Part shown: positions 48,660-59,320 of the stretch, one piece after another
Numbering within the stretch: position 1 is the stretch's first letter
Layout: each line of letters starts with the position of its first letter
DNA from: Puccinia triticina
Lineage: Eukaryota > Basidiomycota > Pucciniomycetes > Pucciniales > Pucciniaceae
NCBI RefSeq assembly: GCF_026914185.1
Contig: NC_070558.1
Location: forward strand, 6,333,501-6,397,500
DNA length: 64,000 bases
Reading direction: 5' to 3'
Program-made: the position numbers and the translations under genes
Notes under the pieces: generated by a model
Databases searched by the model: none
The model's input: the letters and a program-made list of their open reading frames with translations, nothing else
Told to the model about the DNA's origin: nothing

Positions 48660-49285
48660 TGGTGGTATAGTACATCAAGCGCGTCTGGGCACATGCCCCA
48701 GTCCCGCGCAGCCAAGCGCCACCGGGGGTTTGGGGGGTGCCCAGAGGGCTTGATTGGGGAGGTTGGGCAGGCGGCGGATCTTGGCACATGCCCAAGTCCC
48801 GCTTGGCCAACCCCAAGCTCTGGGCCAATGGGATCATCGCGGTAACATATCTAGACTGATGTGTGTACCGGCCATTGGATGTGTCAATATCAAGGGCCAA
48901 TACACTGCTAGTCTTGGGGAGGAGAGCCCCCATTGAGGAGAGAACTACCCCTCCTCAATGGTTGGTCTGCAAACCGGTCATCAAGAGGGAGAGACAACTC
49001 CCTTCTCAGTGGTCGATATGTCCCTGTATTGGTCATCAAGAAGGGAATGTCTTGATGACCGGTCTGTAGACCAACCATCAAGGATTGGAACTTCTCTCCT
49101 CGATGGCCGGCATCTTTGGCAGCCGTGGCCCCCTTGCTTGGCCTCGGCCCAGCGGGTCTTTGTGCCAAACCCCGCCAAATTGGCCATGTGCCAAGCGGGG
49201 GTTTTGGGTGTGTCACACACGCTTTGGGCTTGGGCTTTTCACCCCCAAACTTGTGCATGTGCCCAGACAGGCTTGATGCACTATA
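48660..49285. mobile_element. Inverted-repeat element flanking D-like units
   Basis: Left AGTACATCAAGCGCGTCTGGG and right arm GCATGTGCCCAGACAGGCTTG are inverted copies about 600 bp apart; between them lie CATTGAGGAG / CTCCTCAATGG hairpins and a GC-rich GCCAAGC segment on each side. Confidence 0.5.
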
Positions 49286-50096
49286 ATTTTATGGCACAAA
49301 TGTGCACCAGCAAGGAAGATTTTATGGGGTCACCAGGAGCCAAAAATCCAATCAAGAACCCCCCTAATATGTTTCAAAAAAGCCTAGATCATTATGTACA
49401 ATTATAAACCTGCGGGCCACTCAGCGGGAATTCCCAATTCCTGGCCAACACCACCTGTTCCGCCCCCCCCCCCCCCCCCGCCCAACCAGTGCCATAACCA
49501 CAACCGCATGGCTTCACCGGACCACACACAATCTACACAATCCAACCCCCCCAGGGTGGGGTCATTGGCTGTTCTATTGGCCCTGCTTGCGCTTCGCGTG
49601 GTGGGTCCTGGGTTAGCCATCTTTGTTGTGTTTGTCATTTGCTGATGAATTGTTGCGGAGTGCCCACCCGCTGGACAAGTGAGGTTTCAGGCTTTTTTGG
49701 AAACCCGGCCAAAATGTGGGTGCAGTCATACAGTTCCAGTCTGTATGAGCTCCTTGTTGCGGGGTTTTTTCCTTGAGTCAGGGAATGGATGGCCGCCGGG
49801 ATGGCCGGGGATACTTCTTGACCCTAATCATTCCATTGAGTCTGACCCAATGGGACAAAATTACCCCTGGGAGCGCGGGTTTGAATCAAAGCTCAGGTGA
49901 TAATAATGACTCATTTGTACCTCACAAGTCTGCAAGTGGAGTGATCACGCCAGCAGAGTAAGGTGGTGTGATCATAGTAAAGCAAGTTAATTGCAGCAAC
50001 TCGGATGAGACCAGCTTGCTCAAATTTCTTTGCAATCAAACATGAGGAAACAGAAACAAAGGTACATCCTCATGCGCGCGCGAAAGAACCTCTCCT

Positions 50097-50448
50097 AAGT
50101 GGTTCTTGGCCCCAAGTTAGCCATAACCGCAAGCATGGCCGATTGAAAGGCCTGGCAGGATTCCACATGCTCAAGTCTGGCCTCTTCACGCTCTGCCTTC
50201 CGGTCGGCCTCGCGTTGACGCTCGTTTGCCTTGGCAATCGCAAGGGAGACTTCTCAATCTGCCTTGCGATTTGCCTCGCGAGCCCATTCCCGTTTGAAGC
50301 GTTCATTGCGGTTGAGTTCTTTTTGGGAGAGCTGAGATTGGATCGGGTTGGTATGGCGGGATGGATCCTGGTTGGAAATGCTTCCGGCAGCTGGGCTGTT
50401 GCCAAATCTCAACTGCCTGTGGCCGTGTATTGCTGACCAACGGTACAA
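50097..50448 (-). pseudogene. Charged coiled-coil fragment (transposon accessory type)
   Basis: Minus frame reads QSQLSQKELNRNERFKREW, then REANRKAD, a TGA, and in the same frame EVSLAIAKANERQREADR..., ending MANLGPRTT and TAG. High Arg/Glu/Lys with heptad-like spacing resembles the accessory coiled-coil proteins that accompany Harbinger-type elements in rusts; this is an inference. Broken by the stop. Confidence 0.45.
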
Positions 50449-50509
50449 CTAAGTTCTACCGTTGGATTAGTGCAGTACAGTGTTGCATACATGTACTGTA
50501 TTCCTGTAA

Positions 50510-51427
50510 GGCCCCAATTATAAACAATAATTGGGACTTTATTGAGAAATAATTGAAACCAAATTGAGATTCACTTTTAACTATTTTTTAGTTAAAAAAA
50601 ATCAATATCTGCACTTTGCTTCCCACAAGACCTCATGGAGGTCTTTTGAAATGAAAATTTGCTAAAATTCTGTTATTGAGCTGAATACAGGTGTGTATGA
50701 TCACTATTGGGCTGTACAACTGAGTTTCAACTCAATAGCCAATACACATGTGCAGGGCATGGGACCGTAGTGGTTTTGGCAGGTGTCTGGCCCTCTCTTG
50801 CCCATCCGACCCATCCAATTTGCCGGCGATGCCCAACCCCAATTGATTGCTGATGGAACCTAAAGTCCAACGGCGACCGTGGCTTCCACGCTCAATGGTT
50901 CCCCACGGCCAAGGGGATCTTGCTGCAGTTTGCTCCGTAGTTCGCCTGAAAGCCATCAGAAGTCTTCCATAGACATGCAGAAGTACTCCAAAAACCGGAT
51001 GCTGGGGATGTGGTCGTCATTCCAAGGTTCCCAGCAAGAGGGTCTCTTGAAAGCTGTGCGGCGTGCGCGGATATAGACCTGTTTGGGGACTTGGTGCTGC
51101 TGGCAGTGATACCATTGCCAGAGAGCAAGGATCTGGATTTGTTTGGGGTCAAGCAGAGGAGGGATCATGGCGAGTATCTTGAACGTGGGGGTTGGACTGG
51201 GAAACTTGCATTATCCCAGCGGCGGATGGTCTTAACAGGGGATACTGCAGTTGAGCTGGCCAGTATTTGTGTACAGGAGGGCAAAATTTGCCCTATTTTT
51301 TTATAATTGTACATCAATTGAAACATTATTGAAGTATTTTTCTTACTAAAAAATAGCTATAATCATAATTTCAAACAATTTTCAATTATTTTCAATAAAG
51401 TCCCAATTATTGTTTATAATTGGGGCC
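50510..51427. mobile_element. MITE, GGCCCCAATTATAAACAA ends, TAA TSD
   Basis: 918 bp. Ends GGCCCCAATTATAAACAA / TTGTTTATAATTGGGGCC; TAA duplicated at 50507-50509 and 51428-51430. The related copy at 52.67 kb has CTGTAATTGG at the same place with no insert, i.e. an empty site. Confidence 0.88.
50830..51168 (-). pseudogene. Harbinger N-terminal-domain relic inside the MITE
   Basis: Minus frames include MEDF-stop-WLSGELRSKLQQDPLGRG and EPLSVEATVAVGL, which resemble the region before the catalytic domain of rust Harbinger transposases, with two stops. Weak evidence. Confidence 0.35.
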
Positions 51428-51601
51428 TAAATTGTTTTGATAACAAAAATTTGAAATTTTTTGATCCCACATGACTTCCTTGAGGGCATTTGGGCTATTC
51501 TTGAATCTTTACATAAAAAAAATCCAGACAAAAAAAGTTTTGAATGAATTTGGATTTTTTTTCAATAAAATTCCAATAAGTGTTTATAATTGGGCCCTCA
51601 T

Positions 51602-51971
51602 CAGCTGTTTGGCTTGGAACTTGGTCACCAGAGCAACAATCAAACATTGCTGGAAACACACTGGGATAACATCAAAATCCAATGAGGATAATTCAACCAA
51701 CAAGTAAGCTACATTCAAATTATTGGTTGGACATATGTTCATAAGCCAATGTCATTTTTTTTGCTCATTTGTACAGCAAAAACACAGATGTCGGCATGAA
51801 TCTAGCGCAAACGAAATTAGAAACCAAAGCAACTAGACTCAAGGCACTCGGGATAGTGAACAAAACAAACCAAACATTGATTTCCAACCTTCTCAACCCC
51901 ATTGGAAAGACTCAAGACTATGGTCTTCTCTCACTGGAAGAAGTTTTCCAGCTGCATCAAGAGTCAAACAG
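51602..51971 (+). pseudogene. pogo/Tigger-like transposase C-terminal fragment, part 1
   Basis: Frame LAWNLVTRATIKHCWKHTGI is the conserved block after the DDE domain in pogo-type transposases. An intron (GTAAGC at about 51702 to GTACAG at 51777) joins it in frame to NTDVGMNLAQTKLETKATRL...EEVFQLHQESN, cut at 51972 by the TAA-flanked insertion. It resumes at 52995. Upstream parts are missing because the element ending at 51598 abuts it. Confidence 0.65.
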
Positions 51972-51974
51972 TAA

Positions 51975-52991
51975 GGGACCAATTATAAACAATTATTGGA
52001 ATTTTATTGTAATATTTTTGAAACTCGTTTGAAACCAAAATCTGGTAAATTTATGTTGCCGATACAGGCCCAATTAAGTTTCAAAAAAGTCTGGATATGA
52101 TTGTACAATCATAAACCTGGAGCCCACACAGGCAGAAATCCAAATCCCGAGACAAGACCGCCTGTTGCGGTGTCATCCCCCCTCCCCCCCCCTGCAAAAC
52201 CAACAAACCAGGGCCATCACCACAACCGCACAATTTCAGTCCCTCCAAATGATACCACCACCCCTTGATCCCACGCAAATTCATATGTATGCCATCTGGC
52301 AATGGCAGTAACTCCAGCAAGTACCTGAATATATCTATGTACGCGCCGGATGGACCGCCTTCAAGAGGCCCAATCGCTGGGAGCCATGGAAAGACAACCG
52401 GATACCAGCGGTCAGGTTTGTTGAATACTTCTGAATGTCTTTAGGAGATTTCAATTGTCTTTGTGACAAACTGCAGGGTGAAGTCAGATGGGGTTTCTGG
52501 TGAGCTGATTGGATTGGGTCTTGTTGTATGGGGGGATATGGGGGGATGGTTGCTGGTTGATGTTGCCAAAAAATCTGCATGCGGCTGTGTATTGCTTATT
52601 GAAGTACAAACTGAGTTGTACCGTTGGACTAGTGCAGTACAGTGTCCAATACACGCACTGTACACCTGTAATTGGTTTGGATAACAAATTTTTGAAAATT
52701 TTTGTCCCCAAATGACCTCCTCGAGGTCATTTGGGCTATTTTTGAAAAAGTACATAAGAAAAAGTTAGGCCCCGTTTGGAGCCAATATAATTGCACGATA
52801 TAATCTGGAAACTTGTGACATCTGATCAAGTTTTGGCGGACCTGATCAGATGTCACATAGGATGTCATGCAAAAAAACTCATATATTGCCTGGATTATAT
52901 CGGCTCCAAACGGGCCCTTAGATAGAAAAAGTTTTGAATGAATTTTGATTTTTTTTGAATAAAATTTCAATAAGCGTTTATAATTGGCACC
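51975..52991. mobile_element. Composite MITE-like insertion in pogo relic, TAA TSD
   Basis: Ends GGGACCAATTATAAACAA and GCTTATAAT-type right arm (CGTTTATAATTGGCACC); TAA at 51972-51974 and 52992-52994. Deleting the insert plus one TAA rejoins the transposase frame exactly. It contains sequence shared with 49388-51598 and the Tourist-like MITE at 52768. Confidence 0.88.
52768..52917. mobile_element. Tourist-like MITE (TTA TSD), copy 2, nested
   Basis: 150 bp. Ends GGCCCCGTTTGGAGCCAATA / TCGGCTCCAAACGGGCCC, TTA duplicated at 52765-52767 and 52918-52920. Smaller relative of 35835-36218, sitting inside the larger insertion. Confidence 0.9.
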
Positions 52992-52994
52992 TAA

Positions 52995-53172
52995 CAATAT
53001 TGAAGTCCCAGAAGACAAGCCTCCGCCAGTTCCAAAGCCAACAATCAAGAAAATGCAAAGTGCTTTTTCAACTATGTTTAATTATTCACATCATGATAAT
53101 TCCCCCATCTCTCAAAATTTGGAAGATGTCTTAGAAAAATATAGCAAGAATCTTGATAAGGTTTCACTTTGA
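52995..53172 (+). pseudogene. pogo-like transposase fragment, part 2 (C-terminus)
   Basis: Continues in frame from 51971: EVPEDKPPPVPKPTIKKMQ, then a Ser/Asn-rich stretch, DVLEKYSKNLDKVSL and TGA. Acidic/Pro-rich tails like this are common after the DDE domain in pogo elements. Confidence 0.6.
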
Positions 53173-53184
53173 AATTCTCAACAG

Positions 53185-53348
53185 TTATGGTATTCAAAAT
53201 TGCATATGCCACTGTTTACATAAAATCATAAAGCCCATTTTGGCTGGGAGATGTCAACGTGCATAAAACTTAAAGTGACATCTCCCAGCCAAAATTGCAG
53301 TTTATGATTTTATGTAAAAAAAATCTTATGCAATTTTGAATACCATAA
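53185..53348. mobile_element. Foldback MITE, TTCAAAATTGCATA family, copy 2
   Basis: TTATGGTATTCAAAATTGCA / TGCAATTTTGAATACCATAA ends with inner TTTTGGCTGGGAGATGTC arms. It lies 12 bp after the stop of the pogo relic. Confidence 0.85.
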
Positions 53349-53755
53349 GTTATCAATTAATTCTTTCTTAAAAAGCTTGTAGATTAATGTATGTACCCAT
53401 GTAGATAGTATGCATATACATACAAAACTTTTCCAGAAATAAAAACCTCTCAAAACCCATGAAAAGATATGGGTTTTGACAGGCAATGTAAAGGCTTCCC
53501 GGATACCCGTCCAAACCCATATAATTTATGGGTTAGTGTATGGGTTATGGGAGGTAACTGCCCAGACCCATAACCTGTGATAACCCATAGGAAAGTTGTT
53601 CTCCGGAGGGTATGGGTTAGGACAGGTTCACTGTAGTGTGTGTGGTTTCCCGGCGGAAGAGTGTTGCTGGGCTGGGGTGGAATGCTGTGGAACTCTGGCG
53701 GGAGGGTCGCAGCCAAACCGAGCCCCAACCACACCATCCACCTCACTCCCCCAGA
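53349..53755. other. 5' flank of 6-phosphogluconolactonase gene
   Basis: Contains several ACCCATA / TATGGGT words in both orientations (53455-53610) that can pair. Promoter of the next gene lies here; no TATA box identified. Confidence 0.4.
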
Positions 53756-54365
53756 ATGGCATCGATGACACCCGCACCCTCGACGACGCCCCACCCGGCG
53801 ATCCTGTATGTCCTGCCGAAGGAGCAGGTCGCCCGGGCGCTCGGCGACTTCGTCCTCAAGGCCCAGGAGGAGGCGCTCTCGAAACGCTCCAAGTTCACAC
53901 TCGCCGTCTCCGGCGGATCGTTGGCCAAGACGCTCGTCGACGGGCTCACTGGCCGGGCCGAGGTCAAGTGGGACAAATGGTCAGCCCCCCCCCCCCCCCC
54001 CCCCTCTCTCTGCGCCGTCCGAAAACCACGCCTCGGCTCATCGCTTCCTCCTTCGTCCGCTGCGTCAATAGGGTCGTCTTCCTGGCCGACGAGCGGGTCG
54101 TCCCCCTCGACCACGAAGATTCTAACTACCGCATCGTCCATGAAGGCCTGTTCAGCCAGGTGCCCATCCCCACCGAAAACATCCATCCCATCTCCACCGA
54201 GCACCTCGACGACCCCGAGGAAGTCGCTCACGACTACGAGAAACAGTTGATGAACGAATTCGCAGGCAAGTATCATCCATCACCTCTCATCATCCTAGTT
54301 TGAGACTCGAACTAGGTATACCCCTGCTTGATCTTGTCCAGCCCAAACAAACATATCCAATATTG

Positions 54366-54398
<33 letters not shown>

Positions 54399-54849
54399 AT
54401 TTATCAGGCAAGAATGCGGTGGCGTTTCCCCGCTTCGATCTGATTCTGTTGGGCGCGGGGCCAGATGGCCACACATGTTCGCTGTTCCCGGGGCACGAGT
54501 TGTTGAAGGAAGACTCGGCCTGGGTGTCCTGGCTGACCGACTCGCCCAAGCCGCCCTCGACCCGGATCACGCTCACCTACCCCGTCCTCAACCATGCCCA
54601 CAAGGTAGCCTTTGTCGCCGTCGGCGCCGCCAAGAAAGACGTCATCCAGAACGTCCTCGACTCGCCCCAGCTCGGCCTGCCCTCATCCCTCGTCAAACCT
54701 ATCCCCCCCGGCCAGGTCTTTTGGTCAGCCCCATCCCCACCTTCTCTCGTCCTCTGAGCCCCAACTGATCTCTCGCTTCTTCATCTAGGTTCGTCGACGA
54801 GGCCGCTGCCTCGCAGACCCAATACGTCAAGACCGACTTCAAGCTCTGA
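53756..54849 (+). CDS. 6-phosphogluconolactonase
   Basis: Four exons: 53756-53979, 54072-54265, 54408-54723, 54789-54849; 795 nt, 264 residues. Motifs: [10 protein letters not shown] (residues 51-60), [17 protein letters not shown] (78-94), [20 protein letters not shown] (150-169), and KKDVI further on. The enzyme hydrolyses 6-phospho-D-glucono-1,5-lactone, the second step of the oxidative pentose-phosphate pathway, in the cytosol; length matches the family. Intron 2 (54266-54407) is GC-AG (CAG/GCAAGT) and holds a (TG)n run. Intron 1 contains a C homopolymer of about 18. The second ATG (53765) is also possible; the first is preferred. Confidence 0.95.
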
Positions 54850-56256
54850 CTCCTCCCCTCTCCCCCAAAAAAACCCTAAAAAAAGAATACAGCTGCTGTC
54901 GTTTGTTGAGTGCATAGTATGTATTCTGTCCGTTCATAAAATCGATTCTTTGAACAAATACATACATATTATATATAGAGTAAATTTATGGACTGTGTAG
55001 AGGTACATGTGTGTATGATTCCCCCATGAAAACTTTAAAAAAAACATGGATTGAAAGGAACAGATCAGCGGGTTATGCTCCATCTATCTGTTGGTGCTTC
55101 CGAGCTGTGTATTGGAGTGTATTTTTTCTGTGGGCCAAGCATGCACGACTCTGTGCACTCCAGAAGATCAAACAAGCCTTGGGTGACGGATGTCCAAGCG
55201 ATCCTCCGCTGCCGACGCCGCGCCGCCCTGGATGTGCCAACTGGGCCTGTTCCTTGTGGGCCATTGATGGCTTGATGCCAGATGGGATGGGGGGATGCCT
55301 GTGAAGGTGTGACCCGTCTCGCCGGAGGCTGGGCATGGCGTGCAGAGTGTGTTGGCCCGCGAGGCGGTTGTTTGCCGTCATAAACTTGACCCCTGGGACT
55401 TCCAGTCCATACCCACAATACATATGCCCCGGCGCTGGCCATGGGTTCCAGCGCTAGTTTCTTTCCATGAGTTCAATTTCCTCGGGCTGGGTCACATTCG
55501 ATGGTGTGCGGCATACCGAGTTTGCATTGGGGTGCACTTAACCAGTCTAAATTGGTTGTGCCCCAACAGCTGGCGGTGGGTGGTTTGCCGTTGAGAAGCA
55601 GACTCGTGCAGTTGAAGTTGGACTCTTTTTAGCGGCCTGAAGAAGCGGCCAGCCGCTGGTGATCTCTTGCTGACTGCTTGGCCCAGAGGTATTGTCTTTA
55701 CCAAAAAGCTTGCACCTCTTTTGCCTCGACTTGTTGACATAAGACATACAGTTCTTTTTTCTCCGGGGTTACATCTGTCAGACAAGGCCGACGCCGGAAA
55801 TTACCCTCGGAGCCACCATTCTCCAGTAGATGATGTTGGAGTAGAGCCAGTGAAAATCCGAGCTCATATTCAGAACCAGGGCAGTTTGTAGACCCTGGCA
55901 CCCATCCCTCAGCTTTCCAACTCATCGCCCTCTGCTCCAACGGAGGGGCCAACCAAGAACCCGGCCGCTTTCCGACCTGACAGGGAACATGAAGGCTGTG
56001 AGACATCCAAGGCAGAAACACAATTTCAAGTTTTTATATCCTCTTGCATAAATCCATAAAAAAAGAGTGCCGGGTCCAAGATTAACAGGAAAGACAATAT
56101 GTGTTTTTTGCCTCTAAGCTGAGTGCAATCCATGGATGAGACCCAAGAGTGATACCATTGTCAGACAGCCTCCATTTGACCTATATCTCAATCACCTACA
56201 TAATTCTCTTTATTCCTGCTTTTACCTTTGGATCTGTTCCATACCCCACTTTTCAA
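54850..56256. other. Gene-free region after 6PGL
   Basis: Poly-A-rich 3' flank to about 55070, then repeat-derived mixed sequence related in style to 50.7-51.3 kb. Frames on both strands (for example minus 55698-56021) have no recognised domain. Confidence 0.4.
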
Positions 56257-56262
56257 GCTCAA

Positions 56263-56408
56263 TGGCCCAGCCCGGTGTGATTCCTGCCATTATCCCTACC
56301 CCCAGACAGCCTTCCCCCGTCAACTGGACCAGCCTGGTTGTCAATGGAGTTAAGCTAGTATTTGGTGAGTTTCCCATTTCTGACTCCAACTCCGAGTCTA
56401 AAATCTGA
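56263..56408 (+). CDS. Short uncharacterised ORF (first-exon-like)
   Basis: ATG at 56263 opens MAQPGVIPAIIPTPRQPSPV, continues to NGVKLVFG, with a GTGAGTTTCCC donor-like site at about 56364 and stop at 56408 if unspliced. Later exons could not be joined. Low support. Confidence 0.2.
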
Positions 56409-57412
56409 CCTCTTTCATTTCCTCTACCTCCCTCCTGTTGTGACCTAACCAGTTAGGTTACATTTAGTGACACTCGCCCCCCCTCAAGACCATGTCTATG
56501 CAGTAGATACAAGCTGCAGAGCTGGTATGTCCTATTCATTACCATTCATTGTTGTCTCAGTCACCGCACCTCCGCCTTCACAAAAAACATCTCTGCAAGC
56601 CAAATTAATAACACAGCAACTTTTGTGTCTGAACGTGTTGCTCTGACAAATCCCAGTAAGTTGCTCATCACCATTGCAACTCAAATGACACAATGTTTGC
56701 TAACATCCTTCTTTCTTTCTCCCTCTGCAGATACAATGTTGATTGTCATTGCCTTTTTAGCTGTTTGAGTGTCAATCAGTGGGTTTTTTTTTTTTTTTTG
56801 ACAAACCACCATTAATACTAATCAAATCAACCAACAGTTCTCATGCTCTGCCGCTGCAGTCCCATCTCTAACAATCAAGAATTGGCTCTGGGTTTTGCTA
56901 AATTCAAGACTAAAATGTACACTAAATTTGAAGCACTCAAACATTGTAAGTTGTTGGACTATTATTTGATCTGAAATTCCCTTTGCTGATAGTTGTTTTC
57001 CATGTTGTAGAACACCAAGAAATCCTGGAACTGCTCAAACCAAGCCTTGCTGGTCAAGCAGGGCAGTCTTGACGTCGCCGGCTTTGGTTTCTCTTCCAAT
57101 CTTCTTTCCGTTTTCTTGTTTTGACTTGTCTTTCCTCTTTTGTATGAACTATTCCACATCCTTTTTCTTTATTTCTCTCCCCCTGGCCGTCTGTCAACCA
57201 GAAACCATTGTATGTACGTATTTAGTTAATCTTGTGCTGATCTCCAGCTGAGCGCACATGAATTGATAAGCTTTTTTGAGGTCTGCATTTCTCTGTTGGA
57301 TATGAGTTGAGTCAAAAGAGCACGCACTGGCTGAGTCTCTGCGAATCTCTGCCAGCTGTGAGTCGGAGTTGGAGTCACAAGTCACTTCAATCCTCCGAGT
57401 CAAAGCCAAGTG
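56409..57412. other. Gene-free, T-rich spacer
   Basis: Contains splice-like signals and a T homopolymer (56784-56801) but no joinable exons that I can support. Confidence 0.35.
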
Positions 57413-58350
57413 AGTGTGCTTTGGCACACTCCTAATAAGGGAGTGTGCTTTGGCACACTCCTAATAAGGGAGTGTGCTTTGGCACACTCCTAATAAGGGA
57501 GTGTGCTTTGGCACACTCCTAATAAGGGAGTGTGCTTTGGCACACTCCTAATAAGGGAGTGTGCTTTGGCACACTCCTTAAAAGGAGTGTGCTTTGGCAC
57601 ACTCCTAATAAGGGAGTGTGCTTTGGCACACTCCTTAAACAGAGTGTGCTTTGGCACACTCCTTAAACAGAGTGTGCTTTGGCACACTCCTTAAACAGAG
57701 TGTGCTTTGGCACACTCCTTAAACAGAGTGTGCTTTGGCACACTCCTTAAACAGAGTGTGCTTTGGCACACTCCTTAAACAGAGTGTGCTTTGGCACACT
57801 CCTTAAACAGAGTGTGCTTTGGCACACTCCTTAAACAGAGTGTGCTTTGGCACACTCCTTAAACAGAGTGTGCTTTGGCACACTCCTTAAACAGAGTGTG
57901 CTTTGGCACACTCCTTAAACAGAGTGTGCTTTGGCACACTCCTTAAACAGAGTGTGCTTTGGCACACTCCTTAAACAGAGTGTGCTTTGGCACACTCCTT
58001 AAACAGAGTGTGCTTTGGCACACTCCTTAAACAGAGTGTGCTTTGGCACACTCCTTAAACAGAGTGTGCTTTGGCACACTCCTTAAACAGAGTGTGCTTT
58101 GGCACACTCCTTAAACAGAGTGTGCTTTGGCACACTCCTTAAACAGAGTGTGCTTTGGCACACTCCTTAAACAGAGTGTGCTTTGGCACACTCCTTAAAC
58201 AGAGTGTGCTTTGGCACACTCCTTAAACAGAGTGTGCTTTGGCACACTCCTTAAACAGAGTGTGCTTTGACACACTCCTTAAACAGAGTGTGCTTTGGCA
58301 CACTCCTTAAACAGAGTGTGCTTTGGCACACTCCGTTTAAGGAGTGTGCT
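57413..58350. repeat. Palindromic satellite E (GTGTGCTTTGGCACAC)
   Basis: About seven 29-bp units GAGTGTGCTTTGGCACACTC + CTAATAAGG, then about 25 almost identical 28-bp units with link CTTAAACA. Each contains the perfect inverted repeat GAGTGTGC/GCACACTC around TTTG. The array ends in an inverted link (CCGTTTAAGG). No unique spacers, so not CRISPR. Confidence 0.96.
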
Positions 58351-58365
58351 TTGGCACAACTCTGA

Positions 58366-58815
58366 CCACCGGCAAGGCTGAAACGCTGCGCTGCGCTACA
58401 AAAAAGTGGTCTTTTAGCGCAGCGCAGCAGGGAACCGCTGCGCAGTCAGCCCAAAAAGCGGTAGCGCAGCGCCAGTCCTGCTGCGCTACCGCTGAAAATA
58501 GCGGGGGCCCGCTTTTTCCCTGACCCAAAAAGCGGCAGCGCAGCAGACAGGGCCGCTCCTTTCAGCACCGCGCAGCGGCCACCAAAACAGCTGTACTTTG
58601 TGCTGCGCTGCACTTTTTTGGCTAGCAGCGGGGGAGCGCTACGCGGCCAGGTCAAAAAGCGGCAGCGCAGCAATGGTTCCGCTGCGCTACCGCTGAAAGT
58701 AGCGGGTCCCCGCTTCTTGCCAGACCCAAAAAGCGGTAGCGCAGCAGGCGGGGCCGCTACTTTCAGCGCAGCGCAGCGGCCACCAAAACCGCTGCGCTTT
58801 TTGAAGCGCAGCGCT
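58366..58815. repeat. Palindromic repeat F (GCGGTAGCGCAGC)
   Basis: GC-rich block of interleaved AAAAAGCGGTAGCGCAGC and GCTGCGCTACCGCTGAAA units, with long complementary arms over about 160-170 bp. Directly adjoins satellite E. Confidence 0.85.
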
Positions 58816-58858
58816 TTCACCCTTGCCACTGGACGGCCAAAAGCTCTTGCTTATTAAC

Positions 58859-59320
58859 AGGAACGACACCGTTGGCTTGGCATGGGACTACAAAGAAGCA
58901 ATGAGGCATCCCCACAAGATGTACAAAAACATCTTGACCAATACCAAACAGGGCCTGGTAGCAACGCAGATCAAGCAGCTTGAAGCGACCAAAGGACCCT
59001 TCCTAGGGACCGCCGAGCCAGTGTGGGGAGGAGAGCAGTTTGATGAGGACAACAAGGACAAGCTAGAGGCCGCCCATAAGACGATGATGGCCTCTGCTGG
59101 GGATTACCCATGGTGTGCTGCCCGTGGGCAATCACCCTGAGCTTGCCAAGGCAAACCATTTCTTCACCTGCAGCGCTAACATCTTGCCGCCACCACCACC
59201 AGCAGCAGCCCTCAAGACTCACCCCATTCAGCCGCTCCCTCCTCTCCTATCCCACCGTCAAGATCCACCACTTGCCCAGCTCTCAGCAACCCCTCCTGAA
59301 CCCCAGCCTGTCTGATTGCC
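58859..59320 (+). pseudogene. Uncharacterised coding fragment with frameshift
   Basis: After TTAACAG (58860) the frame reads NDTVGLAWDYKEAMRHPH, KNILTNTKQGLVATQIKQLE, FLGTAEPVWGGEQFDEDN to about 59100; a second frame then continues LPVGNHPELAKANHFF and a Pro-rich tail to 59313. Coding-like, unknown family, probably a decayed transposon or gene. Confidence 0.35.

Larger units (their letters stand above)
49388..51598. mobile_element. Non-autonomous element, long copy, with internal insertion
   Basis: Parallel to 52080-52991: shares TACAATTATAAACCTG..., the C-homopolymer (49464-49480), CCATAACCACAACCGCA, GTGTATTGCT...GTACAACT..GTACCGTTGGA.TAGTGCAGTACAGTG, and the end GTTTATAATTGGGCCC. It carries the 50510-51427 insertion. 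Confidence 0.65.

Noticed and set aside
57413..58350. CRISPR-like regular array
   Set aside because: Units are 28-29 bp head to tail with no unique spacers, and the genome is eukaryotic; it is a satellite.
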